In this document: positions 35,121 through 49,000 of the stretch, one piece after another | Position numbering within the stretch: the first letter of the stretch is position 1 | How the letters are laid out: every line of letters begins with the position of its first letter | Source of the DNA: Aselliscus stoliczkanus | Taxonomy: Eukaryota > Chordata > Mammalia > Chiroptera > Hipposideridae | Direction: 5' to 3' | DNA: 64,000 bases | NCBI GenBank assembly: GCA_033961575.1 | Contig: CM066730.1 | Location: forward strand, 118,323,523 to 118,387,522 | Program-made: the position numbers and the translations under genes | Notes under the pieces: generated by a model | What the model saw: the letters and a program-made list of their open reading frames with translations, nothing else | What the model was told of the DNA's origin: nothing | Database searches by the model: none

Positions 35121-37774
35121 TTCCTTCTTGTGAGCTATTGTATCCATTTAAATTGATTGTGATGGTTCTTAGCTGGTCATGTTTGAATTGGCCCATGGTT
35201 GATGTCTCTTAAGCAGTCAGCAAAGATAAAGTGAATTGTTATACACTGAGTAAAATAAACTGTAAATCAAATATATAGAGAGACCTCCCTGATTTTCAGG
35301 TGCAAGTGAATATGGGCCATCCTCAGCCCAACACTATGGAAAGTACTGGTGTTGCCTCTATCAAGAACAATAATATTAGTTTTTCCTAAAATTAAACACT
35401 GTACATGGACCAGAGTTGTCCCCTCCCGGAGCTGAAAGAATGCTCCTAAGTTTGCACACTCTCTCACCCTCACTGGCCTCCTGCTAGACTTGGAAAGGAA
35501 GGCAAAGAATATTTTCAAGTAGGCTTGTTCTTAATCTTCTCCACCATCTTGTTTAATCACACTGTTTAAACAATTATACAGCCTCCAGTTACCTTCTAAA
35601 TTAAGCCTCGATATCTAGCTATACCAGGACTTCTTTCACAATCTAAATGATAATCTCAGCAGAAAATTGAGAGAGACAGAGGATCCAGAACATGGGGGTT
35701 TTTAAGCCTCCATTTTCCATGTGTTTTATTTTGAAAGCCTGGATTGAATCAATAAAAGAGTAAAGATCCCTATATGATGATAAATCTAAGCAAAGATCAA
35801 GAAAACAGCATAAAATTTGACTCAGGTATGGAAACAAAACAACAACCTAGGTTTGGGATGAGGATGAGTGTAGTTAGAAGGATTAGCTTGAAGAATTAGC
35901 CAGAAAATTCAATGACTTTTCCAGGTGTTTTTGACAGTGAAAAAAATAGTTCAATTTATGTAAATTAATTTCAGTCAAGTCAGGCCTAATTTTTTTTTTA
36001 ATTTGTTGCAATATGTAGCTCATATATATGTTATATCTTATAACAGTTAAATTGATTATGATGGTTCATCAATTTAAATATTGGTAATGTATTATTATTA
36101 TAATGTATAATATATATGAGTTATATATGATCTAAATATTTCATGATCAAACCCTTTGGTATTACCTGTATTCCACTGGCTGGTAAATTGCCTTAGAGGT
36201 GTACCTTATGCAGATAATATCAGTAAAAGCATATTGGAGAATTTATGGACAACTCAGCAATTATTATTTATATTGGATCCAAAGGACAAGTTTAATGTTT
36301 ATCTAGATGTTTGTTCAGTGGCGGGAGGTATCTAAGCTGGAACATAAGACAACATACATAAAAATTTTGATTAAAGGTACTGGCATACTTTCCCTGCCTT
36401 TTTCTTTTTCTTTTTTTTTAACGATTACTTCCTGCTTGATATACAATTTCAATACATAACACAAGGCATGAGACAGAAAACATTCAATGAATAGTTGTTG
36501 AATGATTGACCTATGTTCTGGAATGGAGAATTCCATTTATAGGTTAATCTATTCATTCATTATAAAATGTAATAGTCAAAAACATAATTTCACTAATGTT
36601 CAAAAATAAAATTGTGTTTATAAAAGTAATGAAATATAAAATGAAATAATTACTAGGAGGAGCAACAGAAATAGAGGTTATCAGAAAATCAAAAAATATT
36701 AAAATCCCAAGGGTTATAAAGAAACCTGAGAGAATAAAGCTCAGAAGAAAGAAGTATGTTACAAACAGAAAACTGTAAGCAACAGTAATATTAGAATATT
36801 TTCCAGTTACTCTCATTTAACAAAATTAATCAAAGGCCTGTGTCCAGGTAATATAACTTGATATGAGTTCCCACAGTTTGAGAGGTCATTGTTTTAAGGA
36901 AATCAGTCTCTCGTTTTTCTCTTATAGCTAAACTAACTCAGAAATAATAATTTAAGAGAAGAATAGAAACTGACATCTTTCTCTGGACTGATGCTTTCAC
37001 TTTTTCTGACTCTTGATTACTTTTGCAACAAGTTTCTTTTCAAATATGCTTCTCAAAAATAAGAAGGTGGTCTATAGGAGCATTGGTGAGTACATCCTAT
37101 TTGCATCCTGGTAAAGTGGCTTCATTGACAACTTGAATTTCGTAACACAACTCACCAATAAAGTTTGATGATGCAGTACAGACTACATGGATGGCAAAGG
37201 ATGACACATTTACCCTTATTTGTTTTTATTTAGAAAGGACGATTTTTGTTGGCTGAATCTCTGCTGACTGGAGTAATTTCTGGATTAAAAGGCAATGCTT
37301 TAGAAGTATTCTTAGCATTCAGAAGAGCTCAAAAGCTGGCACATTATCTTAAATGTTGTTATGTGGCATAATGTTATTTAGATTGATGTGAAATTGCCTC
37401 CTCCTGCATCCTTTGTGGGGATATGCACTATGGGAATATGCATTTGGAATCATCTCACGACCTTTTGCATGCTTATAGTAATAAGCGCTTTAGGACAGTA
37501 AGAACCTGAAGTTAATAGAATATTCTAATGAACCTGATGAAGTAGAAAACCCCTGCCTGAAAATGAACACAGTAAAATATGTCTGAAATATGAAGGGTAG
37601 GCCAGAGAATAAGAGAACAAAAAAATTAATAAACTAAGCATTAGCATTGGCATATACAGGGCTGAAAACATTCGTATTTTACAAAGGCACCAGGAACAAA
37701 TATATTGTTTCTTATGGTGTCACCAGGGAAAAGATGGCTGGATTTAAAAAGAAAATCTAAACAGCAATAATAGT
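35121..37774. other. Unassigned non-coding DNA
   Basis: About 2.6 kb of AT-rich DNA with no recognised gene or repeat family. Short minus-strand frames (64-87 codons), including a hydrophobic one at 36553-36816, reflect composition. Confidence 0.4.
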
Positions 37775-38030
37775 AACTAAAGCATGTTGAATACTTACTA
37801 ACATGTTCTGCCAACACTGTTGTCAGCACTTCACAAGCAATAAATAGTTCATTTAATCGTCTCAAAAACCTAATGAGGCAGAAACTACATTAGCCCTATT
37901 TTAAAGATGAGGAGACTGAAGCTGAGAGCGATTTAATGACTTACCCAAGACGGCATAAATATAGTAATAATGGAGATGGTGTTTGAACCCATGACTCTGA
38001 CTCCAACATTCTTGCTCTCTACTGTCTCAA
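37775..38030 (-). mobile_element. MIR SINE
   Basis: Nearly full-length minus-strand MIR: 'CCCTATTTTAAAGATGAGGA', 'GACTTACCCAAGACGGC', 'GTGTTTGAACCCATGACTCT' and the A-box end 'TTGCTCTCTACTGTCTCA'. Confidence 0.88.
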
Positions 38031-38306
38031 TAATATGCATGTATTAATTTGCACAGAATCCAAACACCTGCTCATTCTTCTAAATTGAATTGCCTTCTGA
38101 TGTCTACAAAGAGCAGCACTTTTGAATCTAGAACAAAAAGCGGCCTTTTCATTTTGGCTTAACTATGGGTTGTAAAATTTTAATTACCTTTTGTTTAGAA
38201 AGTGCTATAGAACCTGAACTTGTAATCAGTGCTGGAAGTAGGCACACCAAGGGGTTGTTGATTTCCCTAGTGAATTTGAGTATCATTTATGGAAATGTAA
38301 TTACAG

Positions 38307-38420
38307 TGGAATCCTGTTATAATGATCAATTTGGGCAACCCCATTTGATCATTATATCCAAATGATCACCACATACAGACCATAAAACAGTGAGCCTCTC
38401 AAACCAGACAGGCTCAACAG
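38307..38420 (+). mobile_element. Possible pogo-like DNA transposon fragment
   Basis: After TA, the sequence CAGTGGAATCCTGTTATAAT, then 'GATCATTATATCCAAATGAT', resembles the terminal region of Tigger/pogo family elements. The opposite end was not found. Confidence 0.4.
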
Positions 38421-38574
38421 TAAAATATCCATCTTGCAAAAACAGTATTATTACCACTAAGTACTTCAGAACCAGCACAGGTCAGTCAAATTATTGGCTC
38501 TAATGAGCCCTTCTAAAGGCTATAACATTCTTTACGTAAATTATAATGGCTTATATGAAAGGTTTGAAATTCAA

Positions 38575-38700
38575 CTAAGTCAATAAGTATTTATTATGTA
38601 CCTGCTGTGTACTCTGAATGAGGCCAGGCAGTAAGGAGAATGTAAAATAAATAGGAGTTTCTTTTAGAGCTCACTATCCTTTTCCAGAAACAAGGTGTAT
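38575..38700 (+). mobile_element. LINE-2 3' fragment
   Basis: 'TATTTATTATGTACCTGCTG' followed by 'AGGCCAGGCAGTAAGGAGAA' and 'AGAGCTCACTATCC' follows the LINE-2 3' pattern. Confidence 0.55.
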
Positions 38701-41700
38701 AAAATCCTTGGACAGTTGTGCCTAAAATTAGCGGGTACCCATAACCCCACATATTACAATATTAGTTTCAGAGGTGAAAACTTTGGCATCGGTAGAAAGT
38801 AGTCTGGAGAGTAATCTTTTGTCACAAAAATGACTGCAAAAGGAATGGAAAAGGAAATAAAAATAAATAGTTCCTCCTGAGAGGCAGCACCTTCAGTTGG
38901 TGACAGCAAAGGGGTTCATCTCACATTCCAGTTTCCATGAATCATTACCTAAGTCAGAGAGAGCAATGAGATTTTTGTCCCTCATATCAGTATCAATGAA
39001 TTGTTAATGGCTGAATGCATTGCTGGGCTGAGAAGGATCTTGAGGCCGAATTAAGACTCATGGGAAAGAGTGATATTATTGATAGGTAACTCCTGGCATG
39101 GGGATGACAGGTGCAAGCCACAGGTGAAATGCTGAGCATCTCTTCCACTACTTCCTATACAACACTACTACAATTTCAAGATCTCTGAATTCATATGCTT
39201 ACTGTCTAACTCCTCCTAGAATCATAGCACAGAAGACACTTTATGGAGCATTGCGCATCGTAGGCTCGTAGCTGTTTCTACTCTCCTTTCCTTTTTACTC
39301 TCTCACGGCCTCATACGCTGCTTTAAACATTTAACAGAACCCAAACTGCTACTTTGTCCACACCAGTATTCCCCATCTGACCACCCTTGTCTCCATCCCC
39401 AATCCAGATACTATAATCAACCACTTGAACATTGCTCAAAAACCCTGTGTTCTAAACCTTTGACATTCAACATTTTTGCAAAGCCTATTGTGCAAGCCAG
39501 TGCACATCTGGAGCCAAGCACAAAACCTCACCACTCCACTCAGGCAGATACTTCTCTCTTTTCTGAATCTTAGGAAGCCACAATTTCTGCAAGCAATTGT
39601 ATCTTTCTTCTTACACTGCAATGTCACTCTGAACCTACATGTTTCTAAACACCTATCTATTCTTAAGGGTAGAAGGCAAGTTGCCTTGTATTTTGATGAT
39701 TTCCAACACCACCCTTATTTTTCTTTTATCTCCAGAGAATCCATTTTAGTATCTTTCCTGCCGATTCTTCAATATAGTATATTCCTACTTTAGCCTCAGT
39801 TCACATATATCACATTTTATGACACAAGATACATTCTGTGAAGCGTTCCCTGTCTTCTAAATTCTTTGTATAACACAATCATTATACCTTTAAATGTGTT
39901 AATATGGCATCGGTACAGAATATTATGATGATATCTTTTCAAGTCTATCTTTTTCACATAACTCTGGGCTATGGCTTTTCATTCCTGGGTCAATCACCTG
40001 GCAAAATTCCAAACACATAGTAATTTCCCATGATACTTTTCTCAAGCTCTTGGACATTTTAAGAAGGGAGCCATAACCAAACATACTTTTTGGGTGTCAT
40101 TGTTTCTGGGTTTTTGTTGTTGTTTCTTTTTTTGTTTGTTTGTTTTACCATATACCATAGAGAAAATAAATAGAGTGCAGAAAAAATAAATCTAATGGAC
40201 TAAACTAATATAGCCTATTGAGAAGGCTTACCTTAGGGAGTTGGGCACTGATATTTGACCTGCCCATCAATTATCTCCTTTACTACAATGATCAATGATA
40301 GCAGACCCCTCCCCCTAACTCTGAAAAAAATAAAAATCACACATGGGGATTAATTAGGTACCGAGCCACAACAGAGCAATGGCAATGATTGCACTTATCA
40401 CAGCAATTTTTAGGGTTACTAAGGTTTCCTGGGCATAGTCAGAGTGTTTTCCAGAGTCGGGAGCCCTTCTGCCCAGACTCACAGCTCTGTAGGGTAAAAC
40501 TCCCAGAGCAACATGTAGTGGAGGATTGCTCTGAGGGAAGGGAGGCAGGGAGGTAACAAGGCAGAATTTAAAGTGAAGAAAGAACCTGTTATCATTTAGG
40601 AGGGAGACTTTATTATTTATTTATTTATTTATGTATTTATTTATTTATTTATATTTAATAAATAGTCAGTGGAAAAGGGGGAAGTAAATTTCAAATAGAC
40701 AAGGGAGCTGAGCAGGCTAAGATTACAGCAGTAAAAATAAACGTGTATCACCCTGGCATATCTTTAAGGATGAAAGGGACAGCCCAGTGAGCCTCCACCA
40801 AAACTAGCGTTTTAAAAAGTGAATTTTGTAATCACATTTTTTTTTTCTTAGAAGCCGAGAGGGAGAAATCAAGCTAGAGAGAGAGAGATTGGGATCAGTT
40901 GAAACTAGGACTTCCTCTAATACTAATAGCAACTACAGTAAAACCAACACATCTCATTTATGCCTGTGACTTTTCCCAAACATCCTTTTCAGAAAAAAAA
41001 AAAACAAAAAGTTTCAATTTTTGCAAATCCTTGAATGCAATTTACTCCCGGAATCTTCTGCTCATTTTTGCTGATTTTCTATTAGAGTGGTTAGACCTTA
41101 GGTCAGATCTGGGCTAGAAACTGCTCAGATAGTGATTTTAATCCTGAACAAATAAAAGGAGCACCAGGATGTGGGCAGCTTAGTGGAGGAGCTTGCTTGG
41201 AGCTCATCCTCAAGTGGGCTAGAGAAAGACCCTGTCAGCTTCCCGTCATCTAGCCCCTCCAGCGGTAGGACAGCAGGCTCAGGACAGAAGCCCAATCAAG
41301 AACAGGGACTGGGCATTTGGTTGGTGTATCCTCCCTGGTACACTTGTGAGCAACCTAGAAACAGCAGAAGGTGAGTGTGTCCTCTATTGAGCACCTGGGA
41401 AACATCCGATTCTGTTAGAACTCCCACGTTCAATGACTAGTGAGTGAATTTTCAGAATTAAAAAGGTCTAGAAAGAGGAGCCACAGGCTAGGTTCTGTTG
41501 GTAGAGATTCCAATCATCAAGTGGCAGGAAACGTTTACTTTAGGGGGATAGGCAGAAAAATAAGATGAAGGTGGAGGGGTTTCTGAAGCACATGTTGCCT
41601 TCTGCATGCTGCCTACCTACCATCTACAGTGAGATGTAGGTTGGATGAGATACTCCAAAAGGAATATCTGAAATCTGCCATGACGTGGGATCTTAGCCAA

Positions 41701-42683
41701 TTCTTGAACTTCTGAATGACAACTAGTACTTTCCTTACAGACATGAGGACTCAGTAAGACAACATATGCAAAATGCCCAGTATAGAACCTGACATTTATG
41801 GGGCCATCCATGCATGCTATTTCCTTCCTTCTCTTCATTTTCCCCCAATTTTATAAGGTTACATAGAATTAATCTTTAATATACTTGTGAGTTTGGTTTG
41901 AGTTCCCAGAGCTTGTAGGTCAGGGATCAAAAAATCCTGGGAAGCCAGTATCTCTTCCCTTGTCACAATTTGCATTGCAGGGCTTGATTCTTTCAGTCGG
42001 CTTGACCAATGTATCCTCCAGTGTTGTGTGTCCACGATAGGTTGTTTGTTTCCTTCACATAAGAGCCAAAGAGATCAGAGCCCTGAAGTTGTGAGACTGA
42101 GGCGAGGCCCGTGATTTTGGCAGGCTCTTGCTCCTCCTTGAAAGAACCCACTTAGCTTTAAGCAGAGGTATTATGTGTGTTATTTGGTACCATTACTATG
42201 TCCGAGATGAATATAAGAAATCAACCTCTGATTGTGAAATGGAGACACTGATGGACGGCGAAGACTCATTCCATTATAATTAGGACAAAACAAACAGCTT
42301 TTTGAAATGAAGCTTCTAGTGGGAAGGGAGGGGGAATTTCTATCCTGCTGTACTGATAGGTTTCCTTTTCTAAATGAGACAGGTTATACAGAAATGCCTC
42401 TGGCAGTAGAGATGACAGTGACATTAGCAGCATTTGGGAAAGAAAACAAATTGGTATCATCAAAGTATAGCATGCACCTTGTAAATTTATTTCTTTATTA
42501 TTTCTTTTACAACTTGCATAGCATACATATGTATCTGTAATAGCTGTTGAGTGCCGTAATAGTGCAACACAGAATATTCAAGAACTGCATATAGGTATAT
42601 AGTTCACTAATTGTGACATTTTTACCTTTCTAAATAGAGAGTTTGGCGTACTAAGAGTCAATAAAGAGAAGAGATAATAATAG
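38701..42683. other. Long unassigned non-coding stretch
   Basis: About 4 kb with no recognised gene. It includes a (TTTA)n microsatellite at 40610-40652, a T/G-rich tract at 40109-40146, and a weak plus-strand MIR-like patch at about 41690-41825 ('GACATGAGGACTCAGTAAGA'). A 105-codon plus frame at 39476-39793 has no domain. Confidence 0.4.
40610..40652. repeat. (TTTA)n microsatellite
   Basis: About ten ATTT units with a single GT interruption. Confidence 0.95.
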
Positions 42684-42840
42684 TAAGAGTTTTAGAATGA
42701 CTCAGACTTTGGCTTAAATTCTGCTTCTACCTCAAAGTAATTGTATACCTTTTCCAAGTTTGCATTTCTTCATTGGAAAATGAGAATATTAATACCTGCT
42801 ATGCAAATAATTGCCCTTAAAGAACTCTAATGAGTATTGG
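42684..42840 (+). mobile_element. MIR SINE
   Basis: Plus-strand MIR core: 'AATTCTGCTTCTACCTCAAA', 'TTTGCATTTCTTCATTGGAA' and 'AATATTAATACCTGCTATGC'. Confidence 0.65.
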
Positions 42841-43682
42841 CAGACTTGTCTTCTAGTTAATTCCTCCTCTCTTTATAGACTGAGATAAGATTCTAGCGAT
42901 CCAAAGAATTGAATGGCCCTTAATTTGAGAAGTTTACCTTAACTCTTCTGAATTATAAATGCTTGTTGATTTTGCCATCTCCTCCAATGAGACTAGGACT
43001 TTTTGAGAGAAGGACCCAATTCATATTTTCTATAAACATAAATCAGGAGTACCTCAATTAAACAGTCAAAAGTTAGGCACCTTCTATTCCCTATCAAACA
43101 TTGTCAACTTCCTGACATTTAGTTATAAGAGATTGCCTGAAATATTATCTTTTAAATCATTTCTCCAGTGATCCATCAGGGAAACTCATTTACTAATATG
43201 ACTTTAGCTGACCTTCATGCTTAATTCACCCTTAGATAAATGGGCCTAATATGAAATAAGATTTTTCATATTTATTTTGAATGTAGAAATACAATTAGAA
43301 TCTTGAACTGGGAAGTCTCAACATTTTCATGAGAAACCAACCAGATTTCTTTTTCCCCCCAAAGTTGATGTCTTCCTCATGTTTATATATATAAAAATAG
43401 TATATCTTTATGTATAAAGTAGCAATATAAAGCCAAATGCTATGTGTTGAGATTAGAAAAAGACAATTTTTTTTTCATTTTAAAATTTTTCTTCAAAGGA
43501 CTATAGAAAACTAGTTTCATAAACACAAAATGTAGGAAAACAATCAATGTAGAGCTATATACTCTAAGCAGAGAATAAACAAGTGACCAGATGGCTGTCA
43601 GCAAAATTTTACTTGGGCCCAAAAGCAAAGGTCATTCCATATTTTATCAAAAAATTTCAAGCTTATAAAGACATGAGAAGAT
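42841..43682. other. Unassigned non-coding DNA
   Basis: AT-rich, with no recognised gene or repeat. Confidence 0.45.
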
Positions 43683-43689
43683 TATATAT

Positions 43690-43747
<58 letters not shown>
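43683..43747. repeat. (AT)n microsatellite
   Basis: About 30 AT/TA dinucleotides with one CATG interruption near the left end. Likely polymorphic. Confidence 0.97.
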
Positions 43748-43749
<2 letters not shown>

Positions 43750-45518
43750 ATGTTAATCTATGTTTATATATAATATACATGTGCATAATGTGCATATACA
43801 TACAAACACAGATACATGTGGTGGGGTTATAAAATTTGTTACCATGCAGTTACCATCCAAGAGATTAATGTGGGACCAGTCCATTCAAGATGCAAATTTC
43901 TTCCCTAGTAATCACAGTAATCACAGTATATAAAGGTAGACGTTGAGAACAAGGAGCTTTCTTTCAGTGAAATTACATTCTTTCCTAGCTTAGATTATTT
44001 TCAACTTGTTGATCAAATATATTCTTATAAATATAAGAGAGCATAAGACAAAAAGAACAGTAAAATTTCAGGATGAAAAAATGCTGTCCAAATTAGCTTT
44101 TTTCAGCAAATGCTGTTCCTCTTAGTGGTGTTTTCTCCCACATAAGTAGCACTTTTCTACTCTAGGCCTCTCTAGGCTAAGAAGATAATTTGCAAAAGTT
44201 CTTGTCTCATCAACTGTCCCCTTTGTGGCTCCTCCCCACTCTCCTCTCTGTATCATATTCACTGTGTTGAGAATGAATGGCACTGATAGCAGGTATATTC
44301 TATTTTCTTCCTTTTAGACTTATGTTATTCAGATGCACTGAATGCACACAATGTGATGAGGTAAAAGCCATTCTCATGACCTATAAAAATAAATGTCACT
44401 TTTTGAGATATTAGGGAAAGCTTGAGCCCTAGGCAAATATGCTGCCCTCTCTAACAGCAATGAACTGTGATGCTCAGAAAGTAACAATGCTATCTCTTCC
44501 CAAAGAAGAATGGAACACATGTGAATCTGTCCTTTAACTCCCAAGAAGGTCAGAGAGCCAGGTACCTCAAAACCAAATGAAAAATTGGAGTGTGAAGATA
44601 ATTATTTTAGAATATTTCTGGAAATATGTTAACCAGTCAAGACACCATTCATTTTAAAGTGTATCATTATAATTTTGCATGGGAATTTGTTATGAGCATT
44701 TTTATCACTTTCAGAGAGATCTATTATGATAGGTAGTGCTGAAGGGAACATGTTGACATGTCTGAGAGCTAAAACAAATGTGAAGAATGAAGCTGAAAAT
44801 AGCTGTCTGTGAAGAAAGAATCACTAAGTGTTGGGTGGCACTCAACATTGTACATCTTGAATTCAGAGATGTGTTAGGAGAAGGTTCTATCATGGCACTC
44901 ATTGCAAGCTTTTCCAAGAAGGAATTAAGACGGGCACATCTTTCCTACTATAGACTAAGGTGAGCATACGGTATCTATATATCTATGCTCCTCAGCCGCC
45001 ATTAGGGACACATGTGAAAAAGGTGCAGCTGTACCTCTCTTTGCATAGTGCATTCCTGAAAAGTTCTGTGCAAATCAAATCCCATTATAAAACCAAAAAA
45101 AAAATGATTAATCTTTTCTGACTGATCTTCAATAAGAATGACTCTTCACATTTCACCTTTAAGATCGTTTGTCTGAGTCACATGGGGTTCAACTTCCTTT
45201 TCTATACTAGTGATTCTAAATATTAGTTCTTAATGAAGTTTTCACTAGGCTGTGATGAACTAAGAAAAAAAAAGACGGAAAATTTTTATAAGATAAATTT
45301 ATTCAAATTAAATGGCTGTGTTTTATTCTAAGGTTATTTTAAGTTGTTCCTTCCTTTTTGGAGTTAAAAAGATAAGTCTTTTACTTTATGAAATAGTGCT
45401 GCTAATAAATGTTCATGTTTAGTGTGTCACTTAAAACTTTGCTAGTTTGTAAAATCCAAAACTATTTGGACCAGAGCATAAAACCACATGAACCATCTCA
45501 ATCCAACCTCTATGAAAA
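43748..45518. other. Unassigned non-coding DNA
   Basis: No recognised gene. A patch near 45027-45100 ('GTACCTCTCTTTGCATAGTG') has a faint resemblance to a DNA-transposon end but could not be assigned. Confidence 0.4.
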
Positions 45519-46054
45519 GGTAATGTGTTTTTTTTTTGTTTGTTTGTTTTTTAATTTTATTTTATTTTTAATTAGTTTCAGGTGTACAACACAATGCAAT
45601 AGTTATACATTTTACCCCTCAAAGTGACAACCCCCCACCCCCAATACACCACCCCACTCCCCCCCCATATCATATATATCTATTACTCTTCCTCTGACTC
45701 TCTTCCACAGTATAATCCACATCCCGTGACTATCTATATATATTCAATTACAGTAGGTATACCACCTCCGCTTTAGTAATACAGTGCAGTGATCAAACCT
45801 CTACTCCATCCATGAAATGGTCTCCCTAACAAGACCTATGATCATCTGACATTCCACAGAATATTTACAACATTATTAATTATATTCCCCAAACTATTTT
45901 TCCTATCCCAGTAGCAATATTGTAGTTACCTATTTTTGCTGTCTAATCCCTTCCCCTTCTCCCTCATCCCCATTCCTCTCCCAATTAGCAACCCTGATTT
46001 TTCCTCTATATCTATGAGACAGTTTCTGTTTACTTTGCTCATTCATACAGTTTT

Positions 46055-49000
46055 TCAGATTCCACATATGAGTGAGATCATATGGTATTTGTCCTTCTCT
46101 GACTGACTTATTTCACTCAACATTATAGTCTCTAGGTCCATCCATATCATTGCAAATGGCACGATTTCATTCTTCCTTATAGCGGAGTAATACTCCATTG
46201 TATAAATATACCACAGTTTCTTAATCCAGTCATCTACTGATGGGCATTTTGGTTGTTTCCAAGTCTTAGCTATTGTGAATTGTGCTGCTATGAACATAGG
46301 GGTGCATAACTTTTTTTGAATAAGTGTCTTGGTTTTTTCAGGATAAATACCTAGGAGTGGAATTGCTGGGTCAAACGGTAGCTCTATTTCCAGTTCTTTG
46401 AGATACCTCCATATTTACTTCCATAGTGGCTGCACCAATCTGCAGTCCCACCAACAGTGCAGCAGGGTCCCCTTTTCCCCACAGCCCCACCAGCACTTGT
46501 TGTTTGTTGATTTGTTGATGATAGCCATTCTGACTGGAGTGAGGTGGTATCTCATGGTGGTTTTTACTTGCATTTCCCTAATGACCAGTGAGGTTGAACT
46601 TTTTTTCATATGCCTGTTGGCCATCTGTATGTCCTCTTTAGAGAAATGTCTCTTCATATCTTCTGCCCATTTTTTAATTGGGTTGTTTGTTTTTTTGGTG
46701 TTGAGTTTCATGAGTGTTTAATAATAAATTTTGGATATTAACCCCTTATCAGATATATCGTTGGCAAATATATTCTCCCATTCAGTAGGCTTCCTTTTTG
46801 TTTTATTAATGGTTTCCTTTGTTGTGAAAAAACTTTTAAGTCTGATATAATCCCATATGTTCATTTTTTCTTTTACTTCCCTTGCCCGTAGGGATGTATC
46901 AGTAAAAATATTGCTCCAGGTAATGTCTGCAAATGTACTCCCTATATTTTCTTTTAGGATTTTTATGGTTTCAGGTCTTACATTTAAGTCTTTAATCCAT
47001 TTTGAATTTGTTCTTGTATAAGGCGTAAGGAGATGATCCAGTTTCATTTTTTTGCATGTGTCAGTCCAATTTTCCCAGCACCATTTATTGAATAGACTAT
47101 CTTTACTCCAGTGTAAATTCTTGTTTCCCTTGTCATAGATTAACTGTCCGTAAATGCTTGGATTTATTTCTGGGCTCTCTGTTCTGTTCCACTGATCGAT
47201 GTGCCTGTTTTTATGCCAATACCAAACTGTCTTGATTACTGTGGCCTTGTAGTAGGTTTTGATGTCTGGTAGCGTGATTCCCCCCGACTTTGTTTTTATT
47301 TCTCAGAATTGCCGAGGCTATTCTGGGTATTTTATGATTCCATATAAATTTAAGGATTATATTTTCTATTTCTGTAAAAAATGCTCTTGGTAGTTTGATA
47401 GGAATTACATTGAATCTATATATTGCTTTAGGCAGTATGGACATTTTAACTATATTAATTCTTCCTATCCATGAGCATGGTAGGTGTTTCCATTTATTTG
47501 TATCTTCTATGATTTCTTTCTTCAGTGTCTTATAATTTTCTGAGTACAGATCTTTCACTTCTTTGGTTAAATTTATTCCTAGGTATTTTATAGTTCTTGA
47601 CGCAATTGTAAATGGGACAGTTTTCTTAATTTCACTTTCCATTAGTTTATTATTGGTATATGCAAATGCCACTGATTTCTGAACATTGATTTTATATCCT
47701 GCTACTTTACTGAATTCGTCTATCAGTTCCAATAGTTTTTTGATGGAGTCTTTGGGGTTCTCTATATACAGTATCATGTCATCTGCATATAATGACAATT
47801 TTACTTCTTCCTTGCCAATTTGGATGCCTTTTATTTCTTTTTGTTGTCTGATTGCTGTGGCTAGAACTTCCAGCACTATGTTGAATAAAAGAGGAGAAAG
47901 TGGACAGCCTTGTCTTGTTCCTGATCTTAAGGGGAATGGTTTTAGCTTTTCCCCATTGAGTATGATGTTAGCTGTAGGTTTATCATATATGGCTTTTATT
48001 ATGTTGAGATATGATCCCTGTATTCCCACTTTGTTAAGGGTTTTTAACATAAATGGCTGTTGGATTTTGTCAAATGCTTTTTCTGCATCTATTGAAATGA
48101 CCATGTGATCTTTATCCTTCATTTTGTTGATGTGGTGTATCACATTAATTGATTTACGGATGTTGAACCAGCCTTGCGCACTAGAGATGAATCCCACTTG
48201 ATCATGATGTATGATCTTCTTAATATATTGCTGAATTCTGTTTGCTAATATTTTATTGAGAATTTTTGCATCTATGTTCATCAGGGAGATTGGCCTGTAG
48301 TTTTCCTTTTTTGTGATATCTTTATCTGGTTTAGGAATCAGGGTGATAGTGGCTTCATAAAAAGAGTTTGGGAGCCTTCCCTCCTTCTGGATTTTTTGGA
48401 ATAGTTTGAGAAGAATAGGTGATAGTTCTTTTTTGAATGTTTGATAAAATTCACTTGTGAAGCCATCTAGTCCAGGGCTTTTGTTTTTTGGGAGCTTGTC
48501 AATTACTGATTCAATTTCCTTGGTAGTAATCAGGTTATTTAGATTTTCTGTTTCTTCTTGCGTTAGCTTTGGAAGGTTGTATGCTTCTAGAAAATTATCC
48601 ATTTCTTCCAGATTGTCAAATTTGTTGGCATATAGTTGCTCATAGTAATTTCTTAGAATTTTTTTGTATTTCTGTGATGTCTGTAGTCATTTCCCCTCTT
48701 TCATTCCTGATTTTGCTAATTTGAGTCCTCTCTCTTTTTTTTTTTTGATGAGCCTGGCTAGAGGTTTGTCAATTTTGTTTATCTTCTCAAGAAACCAGCT
48801 CTTGGTTTCATTGATCTTTTGAATTGTCTTTCTGTTCTCTATATTGTTTATTTCCGCTCTGGTCTTTATTATCTCCTTTCTTGTACTCCCCTTGGGCCTC
48901 TTTTGCTGTTCTTTTTCCAGTTCCCTTAGGTGTAAGGATAACCTGTTGATTTGAGATTTTTCTTCCTTCTTTACGTAGGCTTGCACTGCTATAAACTTCC

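Noticed and set aside
47686..48108. 140-codon plus-strand frame
   Set aside because: Antisense shadow of the LINE-1 ORF2 reverse transcriptase region.
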